The notes beneath the pieces are model-generated. The model made no database searches, had not been told where the DNA came from, and saw only the letters and a program-made list of their open reading frames with translations. The translations under genes and the position numbers were made by a program. This document shows, piece after piece, positions 24,375-33,225 of a DNA stretch of 45,492 bases. Source of the DNA: Oscillospiraceae bacterium (GTDB lineage: Bacteria; Bacillota; Clostridia; Oscillospirales; Acutalibacteraceae); contig SVPF01000019.1 in assembly GCA_015066005.1 (NCBI GenBank), positions 1 to 45,492 on the forward strand. Reading direction: 5' to 3'. The stretch's first letter is position 1. Every line of letters starts with the position of its first letter.

Positions 24375-24659
24375 TTAACTAATTTGAGCTAAAATACTGT
24401 TAAAATAATCAACTGCGGCGGTTTGTTCGCTTTCCATCATTGAAAGCTTTTGGTCAAAGCCCACTTCACAGCAGCAAATTGCCAGAATTTCAGCCTTTAA
24501 AACCTCACACCTTGAAAGCACAAGGTTTACAAGCTCCTTACTGTCTTCCCCACCCTTTTCGGTAATGAGGTTGCAAATTTTTGTAGCTTCAATAACCGTT
24601 TTGCCGATTATTTTAGAGCCGACTTCCATTTCCTCAGTTAAAACCTTACTTTCTTCCAT
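24375..24659 (-). CDS. Small hypothetical protein with a triple cysteine
   Basis: A 94-residue, mostly helical, acidic protein with the motif AILAICCCEVGFD near residues 56-68. No family was recognised. ATG 24657-24659 has AGAGGT upstream. It lies between the terminator of the M23 hydrolase gene and the promoter of the scaffold/GGGtGRT operon, on the same strand as both. The cysteine cluster and the neighbouring iron-sulfur scaffold gene hint at metal handling, but this is speculative. Confidence 0.6.
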   Translation of the reverse strand: MEESKVLTEEMEVGSKIIGKTVIEATKICNLITEKGGEDSKELVNLVLSRCEVLKAEILAICCCEVGFDQKLSMMESEQTAAVDYFNSILAQIS

Positions 24660-24678
24660 AAAAATACCTCTTTAGTAT

Positions 24679-24707
24679 AAAAGCCATCACAATGCGTGAT
24701 GGCTTTT
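24679..24707. terminator. Terminator after the M23 hydrolase gene
   Basis: Stem AAAAGCCATCAC / GTGATGGCTTTT with a four- to five-base loop. Confidence 0.75.
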
Positions 24708-24713
24708 TAAAAA

Positions 24714-25922
24714 TTAAAAGTAGTTCATCGGGTTAACCCAGGCATTATTTTTCATAATACCGAAGTGGAGGTGCGGGCCTGTTGAACGACCTGTAGAACC
24801 AACATAACCGATTATTTGGCCCTTCTTAACATAAGCACCGTTCTTAACTATAACGCTACCCATATGCGCATAGTATGCCTTATAGTTTGCCTTTGCATAA
24901 GAATTGCCGGTATAAGTCCCGTGGTCAATAGCTACATAGTTGCCATAGCCGTTACCGCAACAGGTTTTCAAAGGACTCTTACCATAGTTATGCTTACAGC
25001 TGTTATAGTACTGATAAACCTTGCCGTCAGCCATTGCATAAATGGGTTGACCGTATGTGCCGTTTGAAATATCAACACCGTTGTGCATTTTGCCCCAACG
25101 CTTACCGTAATATGAAGAAATTCGCTTAAAGGTAGTCGGCCACAAGAACTTACCGTTATTAACGAAATTACCGCCCGAGCTGCCGTATAATATTTCATTT
25201 AAAGCGTTTTCCATTTGCTGAAGCTCTTTATCAACAGCGTTTTTATCGGCCTGAACCTCGTTTTTATCCTTATTAATTGAATTTATAACCTTTTGAATTT
25301 CATTTGCATCGGCCTGAAGTGCTGCCTGATCCTTTGCAATTTCAGCCTTGATTGCCGACTGTTCCTCCAAAAGCTTTTCGTTTTCTTTAATTTTTTCGTT
25401 AAGTCTTTTAATTTCTTTAACGATGTCTTCCATCATTTTTTTATCTTTTGCCGAAACCGAAGCGGTTAGCTGTGATAACTGCAAAAATTCAGAAAAGCTT
25501 TTAGCGCCTAAAAGAATTTGGATATTGCTGCCTGTGTTGCTCATTTGAATGGCGCGTAAACGGCGTTTGAACAATTCCTTATCCTTTTCGATTTGTTTGT
25601 TGTTAGCCTCAATTGCGGCCTTATTAATATCAATTTGCTTATTTATAGCGGCAATTTGATTGTTGCAGGCATCAATTTTCTTTTGCACAACAGCCATTCT
25701 GCTTTCAATAGCACTCTTAAGCTTTTGTTGATTATTAATATCATTCTTAAGCTTGTTTATTTCAGCCTTAAGCGCTGCGGATTCCTTTTCAAGCCTGTCA
25801 ATTTCAGCCTGAATTTCGGAAGCAGAAGCTGCACTTACTGCAGGAGCTGAAGCTACGTATGTGCCGCAAACACAAACCGCTATCATAAAAATTGATATAA
25901 TTTTAAAAAGTTTTTGTTTCAT
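24714..25922 (-). CDS. Secreted coiled-coil M23 (LytM) peptidoglycan hydrolase, EnvC/PcsB-like architecture
   Basis: A 402-residue exported protein. The signal peptide is about 1-33 (ending AVSAASA). A long coiled coil follows (about 35-245, E/K/N-rich heptads such as EIQAEIDRLEKESAALKAEI). The LytM domain begins near 280 with the zinc ligand set: H in KMHNGVDIS, D in the same motif, and HLHFGI near the C-terminus. So the domain should be an active glycyl or D-Ala endopeptidase. It lies 21 bases after ftsX. FtsEX is known to bind and switch on coiled-coil hydrolases (EnvC in E. coli, PcsB in streptococci, CwlO in B. subtilis), so this is the likely FtsEX target. Confidence 0.92.
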   Translation of the reverse strand: MKQKLFKIISIFMIAVCVCGTYVASAPAVSAASASEIQAEIDRLEKESAALKAEINKLKNDINNQQKLKSAIESRMAVVQKKIDACNNQIAAINKQIDINKAAIEANNKQIEKDKELFKRRLRAIQMSNTGSNIQILLGAKSFSEFLQLSQLTASVSAKDKKMMEDIVKEIKRLNEKIKENEKLLEEQSAIKAEIAKDQAALQADANEIQKVINSINKDKNEVQADKNAVDKELQQMENALNEILYGSSGGNFVNNGKFLWPTTFKRISSYYGKRWGKMHNGVDISNGTYGQPIYAMADGKVYQYYNSCKHNYGKSPLKTCCGNGYGNYVAIDHGTYTGNSYAKANYKAYYAHMGSVIVKNGAYVKKGQIIGYVGSTGRSTGPHLHFGIMKNNAWVNPMNYF

Positions 25923-25943
25923 TAAATATAAAATTCTCCTATA

Positions 25944-27002
25944 CTAGATTGCCGCAAATTCGCTGCCCTCGCGCTTTAAATACTTGCCAATCATAATAGC
26001 ACTGCCCAAAACACCAGCAATAATGCCAATACCTGCAAACAACGCAAAGAGTATAAGCGCCATATCACCGTATTTAACGATATCTGTTGTGCCAAGTGTA
26101 CCTATTATGGTTTCGGTAGCTACACGGTAGCAGAAATATAGTAAAACCTCAGAGATTACAGCCGAAATAAGACCGATAATCATACCCTCAACAATAAACG
26201 GAATTCTTACAAAAGCATCGGTTGCGCCGACAGCCTTCATAATACTGATTTCAAGCTTGCGGTTATACATTGTAACACGAATTGTGTTAGAAACAATTAC
26301 AAGCGAAATTATCATAAGAATTGCAATAATCCAGAAGCCCGCAACGCCGACACCCTGCTTAATTGCATTGATGGTGCTTGCCAAATCGCTTTGGGAAACA
26401 ATCCTTTCTACACCGCTTAGCTTTTTAATTTGCTTGATGGTTTCATCAAACCTTGCCATATCCTTCATGGTAACCTTTGCCGCGCACGACATTGGGTTCT
26501 CATCATCAAGGAAGGAGAAATATTCCTCCTGACCTTCAAGCATTGATTCCTTAACGCTTTCAAGACCCTCTTCGCTTGAAACATAAACAACACTTGCAAT
26601 ATTATCAAGCTTTTGAATTTCAGCACAAAGGGCTTTGGCCTCTTTTTCGTCGTGGATTATATAGTCCGAAGGCTTAATGCCGTTTTCATCAGCCTTTTCA
26701 GCTTCTTCCTTTTTAGTTTCCTCAGGGGTGGCGCTTGTTGTATCAGAGGTGGTGCTTGAGGTGTCCTCAGTATCCTCCTTGCCGTAAAGCGCCCAGTTAT
26801 AGTCCTTCATATAAACCATAACAACGTTTTGCTCTTCCAGGTTGCCGATAGCAACATTAACATTTTCCGAAATTAAGACTGCAAGGCCCATAATAACCAT
26901 ACAGGCAACCAAAACGCCGATGGATGCAAGCGACATAAGTCGGTTTGCCCAAATGTTTCTTACGCCCTCTTTGGTGAGGTATCTAATACTACTTAATTTC
27001 AT
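25944..27002 (-). CDS. ftsX: Cell-division ABC permease FtsX
   Basis: A 352-residue permease. Membrane helix 1 is near 24-45 and three helices lie in the C-terminal half (IIAILMIISLVIVSNTIRV then the coupling-helix region NRKLEISIMKAVGATDAFVRI). The large extracellular loop after helix 1 contains about 44 extra residues (about 72-115) rich in Thr, Ser, Glu and Asp, which makes the protein longer than the usual ~300. The start overlaps the ftsE stop by one base (TAATG), giving tight stoichiometric coupling. With FtsE it should transmit ATP hydrolysis to the M23 hydrolase encoded next. Confidence 0.94.
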   Translation of the reverse strand: MKLSSIRYLTKEGVRNIWANRLMSLASIGVLVACMVIMGLAVLISENVNVAIGNLEEQNVVMVYMKDYNWALYGKEDTEDTSSTTSDTTSATPEETKKEEAEKADENGIKPSDYIIHDEKEAKALCAEIQKLDNIASVVYVSSEEGLESVKESMLEGQEEYFSFLDDENPMSCAAKVTMKDMARFDETIKQIKKLSGVERIVSQSDLASTINAIKQGVGVAGFWIIAILMIISLVIVSNTIRVTMYNRKLEISIMKAVGATDAFVRIPFIVEGMIIGLISAVISEVLLYFCYRVATETIIGTLGTTDIVKYGDMALILFALFAGIGIIAGVLGSAIMIGKYLKREGSEFAAI

Positions 27003-27712
27003 TAGATATCACCTCCGACATTGTCTGCAATAATCTTGCCGCTGTCAAGCATAATAACACGGTGGTGAAAATCACGCACAAGATTATGGTCGTGGGTTAC
27101 CATTAAAATTGTGGTGCCGCGCTTATTGATTTCGGTTAAAAGAGAAACAATTTCATAAGACATATTGGGGTCAACATTACCCGTGGGCTCATCCGCAATA
27201 ATTAAATCAGGTGAATTAACAAGTGCGCGGGCAAGACCAACACGCTGCTGTTCGCCACCCGAAAGCTGATTAGGTAAAGCCCTTGCCTTATGACCAAGAC
27301 CAACCTTTGCAAGCGCCTTTGAAACCTCTTTGCGAATATCCCTTCCGTCAGCGCCGACAACGTGCATTGCAAAAGCAACATTATCAAACACGGTCATATT
27401 TGGGATAAGTCTGAAATCCTGAAAAACAATGCCCATCGTTCTGCGAAGCATAGGAACATCCTTACGCCTCATGCTTGTAAGGTCAAAGCCGTTAACCACA
27501 ATTTTACCTGTGTTAGCCTTTTCCTCACGCATAATAAGCTTCATAAAGGTACTTTTACCCGCACCCGAAGAGCCTACAACGAAAACAAATTCGCCGTTAT
27601 TAATTTTAATGTTAACATCTTCAAGCGCGTGTGTACCCGTTTGATAAGTTTTGGAAACACCGCGGAATTCAATAATCGGCTTTACCGCGGTGAATTGTTG
27701 AACATTTTCCAT
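27002..27712 (-). CDS. ftsE: Cell-division ATP-binding protein FtsE
   Basis: A 236-residue ABC ATPase: Walker [11 protein letters not shown]-loop FQDFRLIPN, signature LSGGEQQR, Walker [11 protein letters not shown], and H-loop MVTHDHN. The FQDFRLIP form is typical of FtsE. It overlaps ftsX by one base and follows the PucR-type regulator gene after 20 bases on the same strand, so all four genes from 28806 down to 24714 probably form one transcript. Confidence 0.96.
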   Translation of the reverse strand: MENVQQFTAVKPIIEFRGVSKTYQTGTHALEDVNIKINNGEFVFVVGSSGAGKSTFMKLIMREEKANTGKIVVNGFDLTSMRRKDVPMLRRTMGIVFQDFRLIPNMTVFDNVAFAMHVVGADGRDIRKEVSKALAKVGLGHKARALPNQLSGGEQQRVGLARALVNSPDLIIADEPTGNVDPNMSYEIVSLLTEINKRGTTILMVTHDHNLVRDFHHRVIMLDSGKIIADNVGGDI

Positions 27713-27732
27713 TTAGAAATTCCTTTTTTAAA

Positions 27733-28806
27733 TTAGTATTTAACGGGGTTGCTTCTTAAATACTTGTTAACCATTAAAGCGATTTTAAAGATGATTGCGT
27801 GGTCAAATTCTCTCAAATCAAGACCTGTAATCTTCTTAATCTTTTCAAGGCGGTAAACCAAGGTGTTACGGTGAACAAACAATTTTCTTGAAGTTTCCGA
27901 AACGTTAAGGTTGTTTTCAAAGAAACGCTGAATGGTGAACAAGGTTTCCTGATCCAAGCTTTCAATTGAGCCGCGTTTGAAAACTTCTTTAAGGAATGTT
28001 TCGCAAAGGGTGGTGGGAAGCTGGTAAATAAGACGTGCGATACCAAGATTATCGTAAGAAACGATAGTCTTTTCAGTATCAAACACCTTACCAACCTCAA
28101 GCGCTGCCTGAGCTTCCTTAAAGGAACGTGCAAGGTCCTTAAGGCTGCTGACTGTTGTACCGATACCGATAACAACATGAGCATAAAATTCACCCGAAAT
28201 CGTATCTGCAATAGTGGAAGCCATTTTTTCAATGGTTCTGGGGTCAATGCCCTGTGCAGTCTCCTTAACCAAAGCAATATCGGTTTCGTTAATGCTTATA
28301 ACAAAATCCTTCGCTTTATCGGGGAAAAGATTTTGAACTACATCATAAATTGAAACGTCATTTGCTTCAAGCGAACGAATAATAATAACAGTGCGCGAAA
28401 CATCGCTGTTAAAATAAAGCTCGCGTGCCTTAATATAAATATCACCGGGGAGAATGTTATCCAAAATAATGTTTTTGATAAAATTACCGCGGTCGTATTT
28501 TTCATCATAATAAAATTTAACATTTGCAAAAGCAACTGCTAAGATAGATGCATACTTGCCAGCTAAAACATCCTCGCCTTCAACGAAAACGGTATAGCTT
28601 GTACCCTGATTAACACCAAGGGTTTTGTATGTATAACCACCCTCAACACAGAGCTCATTAGTTAAATTAAAGGAAGGAACTGTTTCACCGATTTTGCCAA
28701 GCTCACTTGAAGCGGTAACGATAAAATTTTCATCAATAACGCCGAATGGGCGGTCGATGCAATCCTTCATTTGATGAATAACACCCTGGAAAAGACGATT
28801 TGCCAT
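27733..28806 (-). CDS. PucR/CdaR-type transcriptional regulator
   Basis: A 357-residue protein. The C-terminal helix-turn-helix of the PucR family is clear: FFENNLNVSETSRKLFVHRN then TLVYRLEKIKKITGLDLREF (about 302-340). The middle part (YAHVVIGIGTTVSSLKDLARSFKEA split about 205-235) resembles the GGDEF-like CdaR domain. The N-terminal sensor region is not recognised. Members regulate purine or sugar-acid use, but the target here is unknown. ATG 28804-28806 has GAGGATG upstream and its own promoter. Its position at the head of the ftsE-ftsX-hydrolase cluster is notable. Confidence 0.85.
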   Translation of the reverse strand: MANRLFQGVIHQMKDCIDRPFGVIDENFIVTASSELGKIGETVPSFNLTNELCVEGGYTYKTLGVNQGTSYTVFVEGEDVLAGKYASILAVAFANVKFYYDEKYDRGNFIKNIILDNILPGDIYIKARELYFNSDVSRTVIIIRSLEANDVSIYDVVQNLFPDKAKDFVISINETDIALVKETAQGIDPRTIEKMASTIADTISGEFYAHVVIGIGTTVSSLKDLARSFKEAQAALEVGKVFDTEKTIVSYDNLGIARLIYQLPTTLCETFLKEVFKRGSIESLDQETLFTIQRFFENNLNVSETSRKLFVHRNTLVYRLEKIKKITGLDLREFDHAIIFKIALMVNKYLRSNPVKY

Positions 28807-28851
28807 TTTATAAACACATCCTCAAAGTATAGTAACATTAATTATATTATT

Positions 28852-28880
28852 ATAATACACAAAAGCCAAGCATATTTCAA
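28852..28880 (-). promoter_or_regulatory. Promoter of the PucR-ftsEX-M23 cluster
   Basis: On the minus strand TTGAAA (28875-28880), 17 bases, TATTAT (28852-28857). No other promoter was seen before ftsE. Confidence 0.6.
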
Positions 28881-29000
28881 GTAAAATCTAAAAAAAGTTA
28901 CAAAAAAATTACAATATTTATTTCACTATTAAAAATTGGGTATATATATGATAGAATTCAAGAAAATGCAACACTTTTTTCAACACAAAGGAGAAATACT

Positions 29001-29681
29001 ATGTACAAATACGATTTGCATGTCCATTCATTAGGAGGAAGCGCTTGCGGTGGCAGTACAGTGGAAGAAATGATGAAGCGTCATAAAGAAATCGGATTTA
29101 CGGGTTTTGCACTGACAAATCATTTCAAGCACGGCAATACAGGCGTTGACCGCAATCTCCCGTGGGATGAATACGTAAAGCAGTATTCGGCATTTTACTA
29201 TAATGCGCTTGAAGCGGCCCAAAAGCTTGATTTTGACCTGTTATTCGGAGTTGAAGAAGGGTATGATCGTGGCAAAGAATTTTTAGTTTACGGCATATCG
29301 CCCGAAATTCTTTTGGCACACCCTGAGCTGCAGGAATACGGCATTGAAAGTTGGTCCAAGGTTGCGCGTGAAAACGGCGGTTTTATTGCTTATGCACACC
29401 CCTTCAGAACAGCAAGCTATATCCCCGACCCTGATGCAATCCCTGACATTTCGTATGTTGACGGTATTGAAATTTACAATATGGGTAATGCACCCGAAAG
29501 GAACGAATTGGCCCTTAAAACCTTTAAAGAAAGTGGTAAAATTTTTATTGCCGGCGGCGACAGACATAGGGCTGATTACGGGCAAACCTTTGGCATACAA
29601 GTGTCAGAACGCATAAAATCAACCGAACAGTTAGCAAAAGTATTGAAAAATAATCAATTTGAAATTTATTTAGGGATATAA
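29001..29681 (+). CDS. PHP domain metal-dependent phosphoesterase
   Basis: A 226-residue protein of the PHP superfamily, which hydrolyses phosphoesters with a two- or three-metal centre. Ligand motifs are visible: DLHVHS at the N-terminus, TNHFKHG, the glutamate in FGVEEGYD, YAHPFR, and GGDRHRADYG near the C-terminus. The substrate is unknown; it could be a nucleoside monophosphate or histidinol-phosphate-like compound. AAAGGAG lies before ATG 29001. It is followed directly by a strong terminator, so it is monocistronic. Confidence 0.88.
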   Translation: MYKYDLHVHSLGGSACGGSTVEEMMKRHKEIGFTGFALTNHFKHGNTGVDRNLPWDEYVKQYSAFYYNALEAAQKLDFDLLFGVEEGYDRGKEFLVYGISPEILLAHPELQEYGIESWSKVARENGGFIAYAHPFRTASYIPDPDAIPDISYVDGIEIYNMGNAPERNELALKTFKESGKIFIAGGDRHRADYGQTFGIQVSERIKSTEQLAKVLKNNQFEIYLGI

Positions 29682-29712
29682 AAAATGCGGTAGGAAACTA
29701 CCGCATTTTTTT
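29681..29712. terminator. Bidirectional terminator between the PHP and endonuclease genes
   Basis: Stem AAAAATGCGGTAG / CTACCGCATTTTT with a GAAA loop and T runs on both strands. Confidence 0.9.
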
Positions 29713-29717
29713 ATTGG

Positions 29718-30995
29718 TTATTTTACTTTTTTCTTTTTAATTACTATAACAACCACTACAACGCCTGCAACCAAAACAACTGCGCCTGCAACAATTGCAA
29801 TTATTGCCCATGGCTCTAAACCGGAGCCCTGACCGTCATTTTCGCCGTACTGTGTACCGATATTGTTCGGGTCAAAAGGCTTGCCGCTGTTTTGGGGCTT
29901 GTTGTCAATACCGCCCTGTGCGCCGTCGTTAACGGTGCCGCTGTTATTGCTTGTGGTGTTACCGCCCTGATTGCCTGTTGATGTATTTGTAGAAGTGTTT
30001 GTCGATGTGTTTGTAGAAGTATTAGTAGAGGTATTACCACCCTGATTGCCGGGTGTTACACCGCCCTTGGCTTCACCCGAAGGTGTGGTCATATTTTTGG
30101 GTGCAGACTTACCAAATAAAAGCCAAGCATATTCGGGATAGTCTACAAACACGTTACGGTTACCTGTAATAGACTGAACAGCGTCGTTACGACCCATTTC
30201 CCAAGTATCAACAGGGTCTTCCTGCATCCATTTAAGTAAAACGGTAAGGTTTTCCATTACACCGCTTGTGCCCCACATTTTTGCACCGTTACCCCAACGA
30301 ACATACCCGTAAAGCACAATGCGGGCACAGTCGCCTTTTACATTGTCAGCAGGTTCAAAATAACTACCGCTTTCGCCATACGCAGTATTGCCGCGTGAGC
30401 CGTTTTCGCTCTTTAACGTAGGACGAAGCATCATCATATCAGCACTGTCACCTTGACTTCTGCCCGAGGTAAGACATTTACTGTCAGGCCAGCAGTGTTC
30501 ACGGTTCCAAGTGGCACCGCTATCCCAAACAGCGTTAAAGAAATTGCTTGAATAGAATGACATGATTTTAGAAGTGTCATTCGCGGCGCAGTCGGTATAC
30601 TTATACATATCACGGGTTTGCTGATAGTCGTGGTCAAAATTGTTTTGCATAAGTGCCTGTAATGCACTATATAAAGCACTGCTGGGTGAGCTAGTTTGAC
30701 CTGATTCACCCTTTAATTTTGAAAGGCTGTCAAAGGTGTTGCTGCCCTTGTAATATGCAGTTGCATATTTCGAAAGGAAAACACAATCCTCGCCACGAAC
30801 ACCCCAGTTAATAACACCATTGGAAACAGCATAGGTTCTCGAACCACTGTATTCGGTAAAGCTTTTATACACAACATCGCTTGCTTTGGTGTAACCGGTA
30901 TCAGAGGGGGCCGCACCAACATTTGTAAGGCACATTGCAACCAATAAAATTACTGCAACTGCCAATGCTAATGATCGTTTTGCAAATTGTTTCAT
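29718..30995 (-). CDS. Surface-anchored endonuclease I family nuclease
   Basis: A 425-residue exported nuclease. The signal peptide is about 1-29. The endonuclease I domain (about 30-305) shows WNREHCWPDS, the expected His/metal motif, and DYPEYAWLLFG at its end. The second usual motif (D-L-H-H-L-R-P-T in relatives) reads DMMMLRPT. After the domain come a low-complexity linker with repeated Thr-Ser-Thr-Asn units, a membrane helix (WAIIAIVAGAVVLVAGVVVV) and KKKKVK. It probably degrades extracellular DNA or RNA at the cell surface. ATG 30993-30995 is chosen because GAGGT lies eight bases before it; an upstream ATG is at 31010. Confidence 0.85.
   Translation of the reverse strand: MKQFAKRSLALAVAVILLVAMCLTNVGAAPSDTGYTKASDVVYKSFTEYSGSRTYAVSNGVINWGVRGEDCVFLSKYATAYYKGSNTFDSLSKLKGESGQTSSPSSALYSALQALMQNNFDHDYQQTRDMYKYTDCAANDTSKIMSFYSSNFFNAVWDSGATWNREHCWPDSKCLTSGRSQGDSADMMMLRPTLKSENGSRGNTAYGESGSYFEPADNVKGDCARIVLYGYVRWGNGAKMWGTSGVMENLTVLLKWMQEDPVDTWEMGRNDAVQSITGNRNVFVDYPEYAWLLFGKSAPKNMTTPSGEAKGGVTPGNQGGNTSTNTSTNTSTNTSTNTSTGNQGGNTTSNNSGTVNDGAQGGIDNKPQNSGKPFDPNNIGTQYGENDGQGSGLEPWAIIAIVAGAVVLVAGVVVVVIVIKKKKVK
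29955..30040 (-). repeat. Tandem 12-base repeat in the nuclease linker
   Basis: Five near-perfect 12-base units encode a (Thr-Ser-Thr-Asn)n linker, flanked on each side by GNQGGNT. The unit count could vary between strains. Confidence 0.75.
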
Positions 30996-31085
30996 CACAT
31001 AATACCTCATTTTATATTATTGCCTATACATTATAGCACACATTTTGTAAAAATAAAGCACTTTTTAATTTTTTTTGCAGTTTTA

Positions 31086-31114
31086 TTGCATTAGGTGAAT
31101 TTTAGTGATAAAAT
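31086..31114 (+). promoter_or_regulatory. Promoter of the ABC exporter gene
   Basis: TTGCAT (31086-31091), 17 bases, TAAAAT (31109-31114). Because this overlaps an in-frame GTG at 31105, the real start codon must be further downstream. Confidence 0.5.
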
Positions 31115-31140
31115 ATAGCAAGAAACGGAAGGTGCAGATA

Positions 31141-32889
31141 ATGAAAAAAAGCTCATCAGCAAGGCTTATAAAACGCTTTTTGCCATATTATAAAAAATAT
31201 GTTCCCACCCTTATATTTGACCTGTTTTGCGCATCCCTTACCACCGTGTGCGAAATTGTGCTGCCGCTGATTGTTCGGTACATAACAAACACCGCTTTAA
31301 CCGATGTTGCAAAGCTTACAATTGGCAGTATTTTAACGGTTGGCGGCATTTATTTAGTGCTAAAGCTTATTGATGCGGCGGCAAATTATTATATGGCATC
31401 GGTCGGTCACATAATGGGTACAAAAATTGAAACCGATATGCGCACCGATATGTTTGACCATTTGCAAAAGCTTTCCTTTAAGTATTACGATAATACCAAG
31501 GTCGGAAGTTTAATGTCACGAATGACAAGCGACCTTTTTGATATTACCGAATTTGCCCACCACTGCCCTGAGGAATTACTTATTGCAGGCATTAAAATTA
31601 TTTGCTGCTTTGTAATTTTAAGCCGAATGAACATTTGGCTTACACTTATAATTTTTACGGCAATACCCCCAATGGTTTTGGTGCTAAGCTTTTTTAACAA
31701 AAAAATGCGTTCGGGCTTCCGTGAATCCAGAAAACAGGTGGCCGAGCTTAATTCCCAAATTGAAGACAGCCTTTTAGGTATTCGTGTTGTAAAATCCTTT
31801 ACGGGTGAAGACATTGAAAAAGAAAAGTTTTCAAAAGGCAACAAGGGTTATCTTGGCATAAAGTCAAAGGTTTATCACTATATGGCGGCTTTCCACTGTA
31901 CCACCAGTGTTTTAGACGGTATTCTTTACATATTAGCCGTTGTTGCGGGCGCTATTTTCATTATATACGACGGTTTAAACCCTGCCGATTTAATTGTTTT
32001 CTTAATGTATATAACCACCCTTTTAAATTCTATTCGCAAAATCGTTCAGTTTGCCGAGCAGTTCCAGCGCGGTATGACAGGCATTGAACGCTTTGGTGAA
32101 ATAATGGAAACTGACCCCGATATTAAGGACAGTAAGGATGCTGTTGAGCTTCAAAACGTTAAGGGTGATATTGAATTTAAAAACGTTACCTTTAAATACA
32201 CCGAAGAAACCGACGACGTGCTTTCTCACCTTAATTTAAAAATTCCCGCAGGAAAAAATATTGCTTTGGTTGGTGAATCGGGCGGCGGCAAAACCACAAT
32301 TTGCTCGCTTATTCCCCGTTTTTATGAAATTTTGGACGGCTCACTTACGGTTGACGGCATTGACATTCGCGATATTAAAATGCGTTCTTTACGTTCGCAA
32401 ATCGGCGTTGTTCAGCAGGATGTATATCTGTTTTCGGGCAGTGTGCGTGAAAACATTGAATATGGAAGACCGGGCGCCAGTGAAGAGGAAATTATTGCCG
32501 CCGCCAAAATGGCAGGTGCTGACGAATTCATTAACACCTTACCCGACGGGTACGACACCTACGTTGGTGAGCGTGGCGTTAAGCTTTCGGGCGGACAAAA
32601 GCAGCGCATAAGTATTGCCCGTGTGTTCCTTAAAAACCCACCGATTTTGCTTTTAGACGAAGCCACAAGCGCACTTGATAATGAAAGTGAACGCCTTGTG
32701 CAAAAGTCACTCGAAAGGCTGTCACAGGGGCGAACAACCCTTACCATTGCCCACCGCCTTACCACCATTAAAAATGCCGATAATATTATTGTTTTCGGCA
32801 AAAGCGGCATTATGGAAACAGGCACCCATGACGAGCTTTTAGCCAAGGGCGGAACCTATGCCGACCTTTATAACACATCATTTAAATAA
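31141..32889 (+). CDS. ABC exporter, fused permease and ATPase
   Basis: A 582-residue type IV ABC half-transporter, expected to work as a homodimer or with a partner outside the window. The N-terminal six-helix membrane domain spans about 15-300 (with RMTSDLFDITEFAHHCPEEL as the coupling region). The ATPase domain has Walker A GESGGGKTT, Q-loop VQQDVYLFSGSV, signature LSGGQKQRISIAR, Walker B ILLLDEATSALD and H-loop IAHRLTT. Export of lipid, peptide or drug is possible; the sequence does not decide. ATG 31141 has GGAAGGTG upstream; the GTG at 31105 lies inside the promoter. Confidence 0.93.
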   Translation: MKKSSSARLIKRFLPYYKKYVPTLIFDLFCASLTTVCEIVLPLIVRYITNTALTDVAKLTIGSILTVGGIYLVLKLIDAAANYYMASVGHIMGTKIETDMRTDMFDHLQKLSFKYYDNTKVGSLMSRMTSDLFDITEFAHHCPEELLIAGIKIICCFVILSRMNIWLTLIIFTAIPPMVLVLSFFNKKMRSGFRESRKQVAELNSQIEDSLLGIRVVKSFTGEDIEKEKFSKGNKGYLGIKSKVYHYMAAFHCTTSVLDGILYILAVVAGAIFIIYDGLNPADLIVFLMYITTLLNSIRKIVQFAEQFQRGMTGIERFGEIMETDPDIKDSKDAVELQNVKGDIEFKNVTFKYTEETDDVLSHLNLKIPAGKNIALVGESGGGKTTICSLIPRFYEILDGSLTVDGIDIRDIKMRSLRSQIGVVQQDVYLFSGSVRENIEYGRPGASEEEIIAAAKMAGADEFINTLPDGYDTYVGERGVKLSGGQKQRISIARVFLKNPPILLLDEATSALDNESERLVQKSLERLSQGRTTLTIAHRLTTIKNADNIIVFGKSGIMETGTHDELLAKGGTYADLYNTSFK

Positions 32890-32899
32890 TTAACAAAAT

Positions 32900-32946
32900 A
32901 ACACTCCAAGCATATTATGGTAAAAATACGCTTGGAGTGTTTTTTT
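32900..32946 (+). terminator. Terminator of the ABC gene that contains the next gene's ribosome site
   Basis: Stem ACACTCCAAGC (32901-32911) / GCTTGGAGTGT (32930-32940) followed by a T run to 32946. The GGAGTG in the 3' arm is the only ribosome-site-like sequence before ATG 32947. Confidence 0.8.
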
Positions 32947-33225
32947 ATGGATGATAACTTCCCTATTCCTATTTTCAGTGATGATGATTTAACCGTATAC
33001 GAAAACTATATAAATTCATTAAATAAGCCAAACAATAATACCTTTTGCGAATTATTAAAGGGTCATATTGGCAAAAGTATTAAAATTTACATGGTTTTCG
33101 GCAACCAATTAACCGCCCGACAGGGCAAGCTTTTAAACGTTTTTGACGACTATATTATTTTGTGCAAAAACCGTGAAAAATTTGCCATTAAGCTAAGTGA
33201 AATTAAGTTTATATCGGTGATGTAA
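32947..33225 (+). CDS. Small protein with a possible Sm-like barrel
   Basis: A 92-residue protein. The second half (KGHIGKSIKIYMVFGNQLTA then RQGKLLNVFDDYIILCKNRE, ending IKLSEIKFISVM) has the strand pattern G-x-V-x-hydrophobic ... G-x-L ... D-Y-I-I-L ... I-x-L-x-x-I-x-F-I of Sm-like/GerQ-like small barrels. No family is certain. Its ATG comes directly after a terminator T run, and the GGAG of the terminator stem serves as ribosome site at nine bases. Expression would need read-through of the hairpin from the ABC gene; no promoter of its own was seen. Confidence 0.65.
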   Translation: MDDNFPIPIFSDDDLTVYENYINSLNKPNNNTFCELLKGHIGKSIKIYMVFGNQLTARQGKLLNVFDDYIILCKNREKFAIKLSEIKFISVM

